This document shows positions 1 through 10,215 of a stretch of DNA of 64,000 nt, in pieces; position 1 is the first letter of the stretch; every line of letters starts with the position of its first letter. The stretch covers positions 10,702,001 to 10,766,000 of the forward strand of contig JAILWY010000009.1 of assembly GCA_022113835.1 (NCBI GenBank), given 5' to 3'. A program made the position numbers and the translations under genes. The notes under the pieces are model-generated. The model was not told where the DNA came from and made no database searches. It saw only the letters and a program-made list of their open reading frames with translations. The DNA comes from Atopsyche davidsoni (lineage: Eukaryota; Arthropoda; Insecta; Trichoptera; Hydrobiosidae).

Positions 1-615
1 CCACTCTATCATCAAACCTTTGAATGCAACCACGGCTTTCAAAACATGTCCGAGACTGATCTGTACTACAGCATTTATTCCAAAAGGTCTTGAAACTGTA
101 ATCTTCATGTCATTAAACAATCTATCAATTGTGTTTATAACATTATCAACATTCTGAGCAGGCACATTATGGCTACTGGTCTGAGTTCTGCGACGTTTTG
201 CGCTACTAGAATTTACATAAGACCTCTTAAGTGAATTCTGGGTAAGTAATGTCTGAGCCAAACCACTGTACTCGTGAATTTTATCAGTCCATTTATAACT
301 ATTCACTAATTGAGTATATAAAGCTTGACGATCTGGTGTTATCTCTTGTGACAAGTAAGTTGTATTTCCTAAAGTAAAAGGTCCAGTCGGCGCAGTGAGA
401 CCTCCAATAGATTGCTCCACATCTCTGAGGTTGACATTAACGTTACTCAAAAGCTCTTGTAGTTCTAGAAGAAATTTAGTTTCTTTTCCATCTTCGCCAT
501 GCTCAGCTGTCACTCCATTGCCTAAAGTATCAAAAACCTGACCAACACTGGATCTTAAAATTCTAACAGCGTTTAAAGCAACATTTAATTGGTCGATAGA
601 AACAGGTAGACTCAT
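1..615 (-). CDS. MED27: Mediator complex subunit 27 (partial, N-terminal part)
   Basis: This encodes a subunit of the Mediator tail, the nuclear complex that links transcription factors to RNA polymerase II. An open frame of 205 codons reads leftward from an ATG at 613-615 and runs off the window edge without a stop, so the C-terminal third, including the conserved cysteine-containing end, is missing. Family hallmarks seen in order are an N-terminal helix with ALNAVRILRSSVGQVFD, a middle stretch with YKWTDKIHEYSGLAQTLL followed by LKRSY and a basic SAKRRR patch, then NVDNVINTIDRLF and an ISLGHVLKAVV segment. These match the order in human MED27. No intron interrupts the visible part. The gene lies head to head with the POLR1D-like/ZW10 unit, 431 bp away. 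The start is chosen because its N-terminus matches the family and in-frame sequence upstream does not. Confidence 0.93.
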   Translation of the reverse strand, partial: MSLPVSIDQLNVALNAVRILRSSVGQVFDTLGNGVTAEHGEDGKETKFLLELQELLSNVNVNLRDVEQSIGGLTAPTGPFTLGNTTYLSQEITPDRQALYTQLVNSYKWTDKIHEYSGLAQTLLTQNSLKRSYVNSSSAKRRRTQTSSHNVPAQNVDNVINTIDRLFNDMKITVSRPFGINAVVQISLGHVLKAVVAFKGLMIEW

Positions 616-1046
616 GATTGCTTTAAATATATACCGACGTTTGCATCACTGGCAATCCAGTTGGACGAGGATCAATATAAGAAAAGAATGATTTTTTGAC
701 GGTGTAAAAATTTACATTAAGATACTTCTTTTGAATTGATAAGACTACTTAAAATTGAAACATGAACGAAATCTTAACATCGGCGATTGTCATTGTTGGT
801 TTGCTTCTACCCAAAGACAAAAATACCGTGGCTATGGGTTGTGACAGTGCTGCCAGGTTTCAAATTAATTATAGCGAATAATGGATTCACAAATTTTAGA
901 CTTGCAACACTAATCCAGCCACAGTTGTCTCATCTCTGGTTGTTTTTGGCGTCTTTGTGGTTGCTCCTCTGATGTGTCATGTGTGCTGTCAAGTGTCACT
1001 TTCATATTTTCAATAATATGTAGTGCCTTGCGTTACGGTGAAAAAT
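616..1046. promoter_or_regulatory. Divergent intergenic region between MED27 and the POLR1D-like/ZW10 unit
   Basis: These 431 bp separate two start codons pointing away from each other, so both promoters must lie here or overlap the first exons. I see no convincing TATA box at a fixed distance from either start. A small open frame at 787-972 has no recognisable content and is probably chance. Confidence 0.5.
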
Positions 1047-1630
1047 ATGTCTGAAACTAAACCCAACAATAATAAAACGCCAGAAGACGTGATATTAGAA
1101 AAGTAAATATTTTTTCTGCCAATTAATTTTCGAACGACATTACTTATTTTTTACTTTTATATTTATTTAACATATATTATTATTATTAATTTTACATTCA
1201 TAAAACACACTGGGTTTAACAGATATTCTAAAATATTAAAACTTTTGTTAATATATGAAAACAGCTTACCTACATATATATTGATATCACCACTTTATGC
1301 GCTCTTTAATTTGTTGGGCATAACATATTATTACTTTGTACTCTTGTGTCAAATATATGATTTTTCAGATTAGCAACTGCTGAGCTATTAAGAGAAGCAT
1401 CTCGCGGTGCAGTAAGAGCAGAAACCTTCGGTCCTACCGGCTGGCTCAAGTGTCCTTTGCCCAAAACTAATAAAAATTTTCTAAAAAACACTATCAAGCA
1501 TGTGATTAACTCAAATAATTATAACTATCCTCCAGAAAGACATAGAAATTCAAATCAAGATTGTAATGATAAACAAAGAAGATGCAGGGACAGGAAAACA
1601 CCTTATCAAGTGAATCTAAAACAAAAATGA
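1047..1630 (+). CDS. Short POLR1D-isoform-2-like protein, first cistron of a probable dicistronic transcript
   Basis: Two exons, 1047-1102 and 1369-1630, join in frame to give 105 residues. The protein starts MSETKPNNN. Its core has TAELLREASRGAVRAETFGP followed by GWLKCPLPKTNKNFL, and a basic tail. This resembles the short alternative product of the human POLR1D locus (isoform 2, about 122 aa), which shares the RGAVRAET-GP-WLKCPL-TNK-FL pattern. It is not the RPAC2 polymerase subunit itself, and I know of no settled function. The stop TGA at 1628-1630 overlaps the ATG at 1627-1629 that best fits the ZW10 N-terminus, and both frames share the second exon. The junction was read from donor GT at 1103 and acceptor AG at 1367-1368. 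Confidence in the exon structure is good; the name is by recalled similarity. Confidence 0.8.
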
Positions 1631-4533
1631 ATTTCAGTAGTCATCTAGGTATTGAGAGTGGGGAAATTATAAATCCCCGTGAAAAGTCAATCATAATAAA
1701 AAAAGAGATTGACCAGCTTAAATATGACATTAAACTTTTTTTATCTAAGGATAATATAAATATAAAGGACACAAAGAATGTCTGCCAAAGTCAACTGAAA
1801 GAATCTAATGAATTGCTTGAAGATATGATAATTTGGCAAAATGTAATAGAAGGTGAAGCTATCCAAGATATTTTAAACTCAACCCACGAACTTCAAAAAA
1901 TTTCATGTGATTTGGAAGAAGTTGATTTTGCACTTATTATTTTGCAACAATTAGTAGATTGTGACACAACTTTAAAAAAATTCCAAACCCTTAAAATCAA
2001 TGATGACCTTCTAGGTGCTGTTAAAGCGCTATGCTGTGTCACTGACACACTCAACAACCCTGTGGAAGGCTTAGATAAACTGGGATTGTATAAAGTACTG
2101 AAAACTGATCTGGTTCTGAGCTGGGAAAATTTACTCAATGACCTATCGGGAGCCTGGAATAAATGTGTCAATTGGACTGACACCAGTACAGATGAACACA
2201 AAATAATCAATATTGCAATTGACAGTGACAAAATTAATGGAAAATCTGATCTGCTAGAGGCATTAGTAGCATCAAAACAAATCCATTTAGAAATAAAAAA
2301 ATTCTCATTATTTCTTTTCAAACATATACTAAACCCATTGATTCACCATAATAGTGATTTAAAAGTATCAACCCATGGTGTTCGAAATCTCGAAGTCATT
2401 GTATTTCATAATGATAAGTCAATACCTCATTATGATATTGTTTTACAAAATTTACGCACCGTATTTGAATTTTTACATGAAAATCTGTCTCACGGATTTA
2501 CTGATCAAAAAAGCCTGATTGCTGTAATTGGAGAGTTCATATGTGTTGATTTCAGTGACATTTTAATTAATGATTGTCTTGTACAAACCATACCTAATCA
2601 TATAAGTAAAATGATTGGGTATGATTGTGTCACATCCAAGGTAGAAAAGTTTCAACAATACTTGACTAGTATAAATTTTTTTGAAAAAGAAAACTCTTCC
2701 ATACTTCAATATGCTAACAATGTCGATGTACTTTTTGCCAATAAAACAATTGAATATTTTCTTGAAAATGCAAGAATAATCATGAAAAAAGACTTGGGAA
2801 CAATCATGTCAGTTGGAAATGACATAGAAGAGACCGATAATATTACTACAGAATCAAAAGTTTTAGAAAATTTTAACAATGCATTTCAAGTGTCTCCGTT
2901 TATATTTCCCCGATGCTCTATTTCATTATCGGCCCATGAACTTCTTGAATTAGTATTAGTCATGATGAAAAATGGATACTGGACATCAGATGTATATTCA
3001 AGACGTCTCTACTTGACCGCAAGAAATATATTTGAACTGTACATAGCAATTGTTCCTTTACACTTTGAAACAAACTTGGTAACTACACCATTAGATGTTG
3101 GTAAGCCCACTAGTGATCTCTACACTTCTGAATTATTTTGAATTTAACCTTCTTTTTCTTTTTAATGAAATGTTTTCATTATTGCAGCTTTATTTCACAA
3201 CAATTGTATGTATTTGGCGCATAATTTAATAACATTAGGTCCAAAATTACAAAAACAACTCTCTTCAGAAACTAAATATACCATCACATTTTGTGATTTA
3301 GTACAAAACTTAAGAGACCTTGCAGCTGATAAGCTTTTAAACCATATGCGAATTCAAAAAAAACAAATTCTCGATACAATACGATCATCAGGTAAAATAT
3401 AACTGTAAATAAAATAATTCTTAATACCTAGCTTGTTTTTTGTGCATAAAAATTACTAATTTGTTTGAAAAAATTATGAAGTTGTTTATACGATGTTCAT
3501 AAAAAAATTATATATTATTTTAGATCTTTATTATATTGCCACTAAGGATGTACTAGGTGAAAATGCTGAACTAAGTATTAGGCAATGCTTAAGACAACTT
3601 GAACTACTGAAAACTTTATGGAGTGATGTTTTTCCTTATAATATTTACAAAAGGTAATTAATTATTTTTGGTAGTTATGAAATGTCTAAGTGTGTTATAA
3701 GTTTGGTTATTCTATTTAAAAAGAAAAATAAGCGCTAAAGTTTTGTTTTTCAACAGTAAAAATCTGCTTATCTGGTCTTAAACTGAATTAATATTCTTAC
3801 AAGTTAAATCATTATTTATATATATATATTATTAAATTTATTATATATCTTTTTTCACCGATTATTAAATAGTTTTTGTTAAATAACCCATATATATATG
3901 GCTTGTGTGTCCTTAGATAAGACATTATAAATAAAATAAATAACTTATTATGAAGCTTAAGCCTAAAAATATTGTTTTGGTAACAATAAAAAAATGTTTT
4001 TAATTGTAGTAGGCAATTAAAATAATAGGAATGTAAATATATATTTTTTTTTTTAAATTTGTGAATAGGTTAATAACTTGCCTTGGAAATGTTTTTGTGG
4101 AAGAATTAATTCTGAAAGTTATTCTTCAAGAAGATATTACTGCTGAGGTAGCAACCCAGTTGTCAGATATGTATAAAATTGTCTTAAAGAGGCTTCCTCA
4201 AATTTATCAGGTAATTAAAATTATTTCGTATTTCGAATATGTATTAAAAGCAATGGAAAGACAACTATTTTATTGTTGCATAATTAAACTAACATGTTTC
4301 GTCTTTAAATATTTTAGGATAGTGGAGAAATTCATACAAGCATAATACAATGGCAAAAATTCAACGAACTCATATTAGTACTGAATGGCACTCTAGCAGA
4401 TATTGATGAGCGATGGTTCAATGGCACTGGTCCATTGGCACTTCAATTTAAAGCAGATGAATTAAAACGGCTTATAAGAGCATTGTTTCAAAACACTACT
4501 TTTAGAGCAAATATTTTATCTAAAATCAAATAA
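1627..4533 (+). CDS. Zw10: Centromere/kinetochore protein ZW10
   Basis: ZW10 is part of the Rod-Zw10-Zwilch complex, which recruits dynein and checkpoint proteins to kinetochores, and of the NRZ/Dsl1 tether for Golgi-to-ER vesicles. Exons 1627-3100, 3188-3391, 3524-3653, 4069-4210 and 4318-4533 join in frame to 721 aa (human 779). Landmarks are a coiled-coil-rich N-terminus, NNCMYLAHNLITLGPKL, an RQLELLKTLWSDVFPYNIY segment, and a C-terminus with GPLALQFKADELKRLIRALF and ending in LSKIK, all as in vertebrate ZW10. I prefer the ATG at 1627 over the in-frame ATG at 1582, because the distance from 1627 to the first conserved helix (about 43 residues) agrees with human ZW10. Either start overlaps the upstream POLR1D-like frame, so translation probably depends on reinitiation or leaky scanning unless a separate transcript exists. 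Confidence 0.94.
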
Positions 4534-5903
4534 AACCTAAAAATTATAATTATAATTTGCATGCTTTGTGAGTTTTTATCCAAGATCATTTTTTTACTCA
4601 TCAAATATAAAAAAAATTAATTTTATATAAAACTCAATGATATGTTTTATATATATTTTTCTTTTGACATTCAAATTTTTTAGATCAATATACTTTTATC
4701 TTGAATATATATATAGCTAAACTGTGTGACCCTTTCATTCTCTTTTGGTCTTAAATAACTTTAAATTAGGATAAAATAATATTCAACATTAAATTTACTA
4801 TAAAGACCAAAACATATCCCAACTTTAATAAAATAAAATAAGCTGGAAAGACATACATGAGCAAGCTGAGCTATTTTATAACTTTATTCCACAGAATTTA
4901 TACCAAAATATTAGAAAAACAGGGTTGTGAAATCTTTATATTAAAATTAATGAAGGATATCCGTGGCAATTGCAGGTTTCAGACATTTGTTCCATTATTT
5001 TAGAATTAAAAATAAAACAATAGTATGAAATATTTATATAGTAAAAATTGATAATTTAGAATTATTTTATATAAATAAGTTGATTAAATCTAATATATAT
5101 GATTAATTCATTTTAATGTGTTTCTGTCTATGGTAGTAATCCTAAAAATTTGAATGGTGCAAAACAAAATAAAGTTTTTATTCAAAGAATATAAAGTACT
5201 GTTACCACCGCTTTTTTTACGCGACGGTTTTGACAAGTTAGATTGGCATTTTTAAGAAAAATATTTAATGTTATAAATATTGGTCAAATTTTTTTTACGA
5301 AAAACTAAAATTTCCAATCACAATATTTTAAACAATTTCACTATCAAGGTTACTTGTAGAGTTTGAAACGCCTCAAATATTTCTTGGTAAAACCGATACT
5401 GTTCAACCAATAAAATAATCAAAAATATTATAACAGCTTTATTTTTTGAAGTGCATCTGGAATTCTCACTTCTAATTGTTATATTTTTTCTGAAGAATTT
5501 AATAATTACATCGAAGCTAGTTTATGTTCTCTTTTTAACATGATAGTGTCGTTTAAATTAATTTTTATCAATATCGTAGTGTACTTTTGACCAAGAAATA
5601 TTGTCTATGGTCATAAAAAATATAGACTGGCAACACCTAATGGACAGAAGTGAATACGTAGTGAAACGTCAGCCACGCAGGACTTTTCGTTCGTTCATTT
5701 CAGTCTCAAGTAGGCTGAAGTTGCTCTCATTTGGCTGAACATTTTTCATTCCATATCATATTGGACTCCCGAGATTCAATTCGTTAGTTGTGTTTTTTTT
5801 TACTAAAATTACATTTATTACTACCTCATTTGACTTTAATATTTCATTCATAAGTTTTTACTTTTGAGTTTAATTAATATTCTATTAATTTCTCTTACAG
5901 ACA
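4534..5903 (+). other. Intergenic: ZW10 3' UTR, AT-rich spacer, SSR2 promoter and probable non-coding first exon
   Basis: No coding frame is supported here. A pyrimidine-rich acceptor (ending CTCTTACAG at 5892-5900) lies three bases before the SSR2 start codon, so that gene must have a spliced non-coding first exon upstream. The less AT-rich stretch around 5640-5790 is the most likely place for it, with a possible donor near 5709, but I cannot fix its borders. Confidence 0.45.
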
Positions 5904-6636
5904 ATGAAGTTTTTGGGGTTATCTTTCCTTTTGTGTGTGTTGGCAACCACAGCATACAGCGATGAAGAAGTTTCAGGCGCAAGACTCTTAGTATCCAAAC
6001 AAATTTTAAACAAGTACTTAGTTGAAGATATGGACATTGTAGTAAAGTATACTCTCTATAATGTTGGAAACTCAGCAGCAGTCAATGTGCAGTTAGTTGA
6101 CAGCGGATTCCATCCCGAAGCTTTTGAATTAGTTGGTGGGCAATTAGCTGCAACTATTGATCGAATTCCACCTCAAACCAATGTCACCCACGTTGTCACC
6201 GTTAGACCGAAGAAATATGGTTATTTCAATTTCACCGCTGCTGAAGTCAATTATAAACCAACGGAAGATTCTACTGAAGTAAGTTAAACTCAAAAATATT
6301 GTGTTATACTTTTCATTTATTATATTTTTGTAGCATTTATCATAAATTTACTAAAACAGCAGTACAACTTTTTTTTTTGATTCACAGTCTTATTATCAAT
6401 ATGTAGACCCAAGTTTTAATTTTTGTTATTTTCAGTTCCAGTTTTCTGTGAGCAGTGAGCCCGGTGAAGGTGCTATTGTAGCATTCAGAGATTACGATAG
6501 GAAGTTTTCCTCACACATCCTCGACTGGGCAGCATTTGCACTAATGTCCCTGCCTTCACTCGCTTTACCCTTTGGGCTATGGTATTCATCCAAAAGCAAA
6601 TATGAAAAGCTTGGAAAATCTAAAAAAATGCAATAA
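5904..6636 (+). CDS. SSR2: Translocon-associated protein subunit beta (signal sequence receptor beta)
   Basis: This is one of the TRAP subunits that sit beside the Sec61 channel in the ER membrane and help some signal sequences open it. Exons 5904-6278 and 6436-6636 join in phase 0. The protein has a signal peptide ([20 protein letters not shown]), a lumenal Ig-like domain with N-glycosylation sites (NVTH, NFTA), an SSEPGEG loop, one transmembrane segment containing [16 protein letters not shown], and a short lysine-rich cytosolic tail starting WYSSKSKY. The LDWAAF and WYSSK motifs and the order of parts match animal SSR2. The length, about 191 aa, is typical. An in-frame stop just inside the intron means that failure to splice would remove the membrane anchor. 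Confidence 0.96.
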
Positions 6637-8136
6637 ACCTATTTTTATACTAGAATTTGAGAACTGCGATTTGTTGTGAATAGTTTTCTTTAATGACTTT
6701 TTTAAATAAATTATTTTTTTTAAACGTACCCAGATTATTTTCACTGTCACCCCCATATTTAATTTTACCTCCATTTGCCTTGATTTTGTGAAAGACCTAT
6801 TGAAATTACAAAAATCACAATGTATTTAAAATACAAAAAAGTACCAAATCAAAAATATGTTCACAATAAAAACAAAAATATTTCTAAAATAAATTTTATT
6901 TAAAGCACAGAAAGTGTCCCTATAAGACATTGGTACATTTTCTGTCAGACTTGATAATATAACGCATAATTAAATAATAACCATAGTCACATTTAGAGAA
7001 TAATTAAGGATCAATTTTTTTGTTAGTTAAAAATTAAGCCAATTTACATACTTTATTACTCAAATTATAGATTCTTTATGATAAAAAGATTGGATAAAAA
7101 CACTGATCATGAAAAAGTTATACAGGTGTTAATTTTCTTTTTTTTTAAGAAATAATCACTTCATTTTGTGTAGTAAAATGGATTTTTTGTTAGCTAGTCT
7201 ATTTTAAAAATTGCCATGATGCTTTCATTAATAAATGGAGCAAAAACGCTTTCAATAGGATCTTATGTAAATTAAAATACATAATATATATGTAATGTTT
7301 AACTTATAGCTACGCAATATACATAATATTAAGATGTAGGAAAATAATATTCCAAAACACACCATAATAATTAGGATCTACCTTAGCAAATGGACAACAC
7401 AACGAACACGCATGTTTTAATTTGATATTTTTTTATTTATTTGCCGACAAAAAAAATCTTTTCCTGTGAGACGGTCTTCACAAAAATCAATAATATAAAA
7501 ATCTTTTACTTAATTGACAAAAACAATTTGGATGACCAAGGTAGCAAATTTTTTTTTTTTTTTTTTAATACATCTCTAAACTATTTCATTAAAAAAATTA
7601 CACTAATCTAAGAAGAAATATGATTAAAACATTGAATAAAATATTACTATCAGCCTAATATTAAAATACATACTCTCGGGAATTCTAAATTTCAGATATT
7701 ATTTAATTGTACATACATAAAAATGTAGGTAAGTAACAAAAATGTACATTCTTTTAAAATATATGATAGGTAACTATTGGAATGGAAAAAACGCTAAAAC
7801 TATTAAGTATGATAAGTTTATCATTGGTACTGTAAAAAATCATAGGTAAAAAATTGTTTTGTTTTTACATTCGACCTTCATTTGCTATTTTTTAACCTGA
7901 AAGAAACTATCTTTCAACCCCGTGAGTCATCATCTTTTATGTACAATTATCTGAATAGGACACACTGACTTCACTGGACAAATTTCATTTCTTTGCACAC
8001 AAACGTAAGTAAATTATTACTGTAGTATTTGTGCCCAATAGTTTCATAAGAGGCTGCATGTTGGGTAGTATCACTTTTTGTAAATATAAACATGCTTGTT
8101 GAGGGACAAGGCATTTGATTTGTGAAGATCCATTAT

Positions 8137-8356
8137 TATAATGATAAAAGTACCTTTTTTATTTTGTCTTCACTTTGAGTTTATTAAAATTATTTGCATC
8201 ACTAGTTTCGACCCAATACACTGGGTCATCATCAGATACTTAACTAAACTTAAGTTTAGTTAAGTATCGTATAAGTATCGGGTCGAAACTAGTAATGCAA
8301 ATAATTTTAATAAACTCAAAGTGAAGACAAAATACAAAGGTACTTTTATCATTATA
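8137..8356. repeat. Long near-perfect palindrome (fold-back element) with hammerhead-like core sequences
   Basis: The arms 8137-8214 and 8280-8356 are reverse complements over about 78 nt with a few mismatches. The centre holds a separate perfect 34-nt palindrome (8235-8268). On the minus strand the left arm contains CTGATGA (8229-8235), a 6-bp hairpin (8210-8215 with 8222-8227), GAAA (8206-8209) and CTAG. The right arm carries the GAAA and CTAG parts on the plus strand but has lost the CTGATGA side. The layout suggests an inverted duplication of a transposable-element fragment. Confidence 0.85.
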
Positions 8357-8449
8357 AACATGCTTGCTTCGCCATTGAAGTCATGGCATATAACTTAAGT
8401 CTATTGTATAAATAAAAATCCGATGACTAGTGACATTTTATATAAAATT

Positions 8450-8540
8450 TAAAGTATTTTAAATAAAATACTCGAGTGATTTTTATTTAAAATATTAAAA
8501 TGGAATTCCACCAAGTACTCTCTGTCAAAAATATTGATTA
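8450..8540 (-). mobile_element. Truncated copy of a fold-back MITE family (copy A)
   Basis: Read on the minus strand, this begins with the same head as the copies near 46.99 kb and 53.17 kb (ATTTTTGACAGA, GTACTTGGTG, AATTCCAT). It then continues into the end of the hairpin arm (CTCGAGTATTTTATTTAAAAT). The middle of the hairpin is missing, as if deleted across the palindrome. Confidence 0.7.
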
Positions 8541-10215
8541 AGAGTTAAAGGTCAACAAAAATCAAAGCACGTGTTTTGTGCTAACATGAGTATTTTTTTT
8601 TTGCACATATAAATATATTCAGAAAATATGTATTACCTAGTCACCGCAAATATAATTTATAGTAATCCTTGATGGAAGAGAAAGCAAAAACAAACTACCA
8701 AACGTGCATTAATATAAATATACTATATGCAAAATATATATAAAATACTGATATTTACTTTGTCAAAAGAAATATTATGTAGCATGACCTTTAACAGTCT
8801 CCTTAATTTTTGACAATTTTACTGTAATTTCATTACTATGAATAATTTAAATGAGCTAATGTAACAGCATAATTTTCACATATTATGGTGAAAGTTTTTA
8901 GAGAATTAACAATAACCACATCAGTGGTTTTGTCAATTTTTTGGTTGTTTTTCGATGCACGCAACCTTTTTGCATCTCATGCAATAAAAGGATCTCACAA
9001 ACTAATGCTAATTGTAGAAAAGAAAAACTATTTAAGCAGAGAGAGTGTTAGTAATGACAATAAGTTCCAAATGAAATTTTATCTCAAAACTCCTAATCAA
9101 CTTTGTTGTTGTAATAATATATAAAACAAAAAAATCATACAATAATAACATATTTTAAATTGAAGCAACAAAAGTAAATTATTTATAATAAATTGATAAG
9201 TAGATACACAAAATGAAACCATTACTTGTCAAACATAAAAAATTTGTTAGGCTAGCTGTGAAAACTTTTATACCACGTTATAAACAAACACCTAATAGAG
9301 TGGTCTCAAGTTTGTAAAATACATTGCCAGAAGAATATAAAATACCAAAAGAAATATTGATTAGCAATATTGTATTCACTTCTAACAGTAAAATTACAAA
9401 AAACAATGATTGATAATTATATAAATATTCTTTTTAGCTAACAATAGTTGATTGACAAATAAATATAAAGGATCAAAGAAAGATACTAACTAAATTTTAC
9501 ATTTCAAAAACATTCAAAATAAAGACCTTATGAAATTAAATTTGCATATAACTAATGAATTAATATTGGTAGTAGACCATCACCTATTGTGGTTATTGAT
9601 ATTGAATATTATACTTATATACACAAAAATTCTCATGCGTAAGAATAATAATCGGCTTTTGTATTGGAAATTTTGATAATTGAGTATATTAAATACAAAA
9701 TGATGAATCCATTTTTATTGATTTTAAATAGCTTTATAAAAACTATCCAAATTTAATTGACTATAAAAACCTTATGTGTTAATTATGCTTATAAGACAAA
9801 GCTAAATATTAAGTGGTATTATATAATACAAATAATCTACTTTTCCATTGAAGCAAACCTGCATGAAATAAGTTATAATTTAGATATCACAATACAAATA
9901 CAGAAGCAAAGTAAGCCAACAATTGAAATGCTTATTCTCTAATTGCTATAAATATCCATTATTTTACATTACAGTTATAATATATTAAATATAGCTTTTC
10001 TAGAACAATCAATATTACTGACTTATAAATCAAACCAATGTAAAGGTGACAGTAATAAATCAAGTTATTAATGTTCACTGGACAACTTTATGTAAGCATT
10101 TCAGGAAACTTGAAACATTGTAGATATCTGTGCATTAGGTTCACTTTATTGGTATTATGCTGCATAAACAATAACATAGCTAAAGTTCTTTAAAGATATA
10201 ACTTATAATTAAAAA

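Larger units (their letters stand above)
6637..10215. other. 3.6-kb gene-poor stretch between SSR2 and TMEM63
   Basis: SSR2 and TMEM63 converge here, so both 3' UTRs lie inside. A TTTATT near 6896, read on the minus strand as AATAAA, is one candidate distal poly(A) signal for TMEM63. The stretch holds a long palindrome (8137-8356) and a truncated fold-back MITE copy (about 8450-8540), given separately. A 79-codon frame at 8885-9124 encodes one hydrophobic segment near its N-terminus but has no recognised relative. Otherwise only AT-rich sequence is seen. Confidence 0.5.

Noticed and set aside
1582..1626. Upstream in-frame ATG for ZW10 at 1582
   Set aside because: It adds 15 residues beyond the expected N-terminus and lies deeper inside the POLR1D-like frame. 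Not excluded, but less likely than 1627.
1893..2321. 142-codon minus-strand frame inside ZW10
   Set aside because: It lies antisense to clearly conserved ZW10 coding sequence and shows no recognisable motif.
8885..9124. 79-codon frame with one hydrophobic N-terminal segment
   Set aside because: It looks a little like a type II membrane anchor, but there is no known relative, no splice context, and it lies in a probable 3' UTR region.
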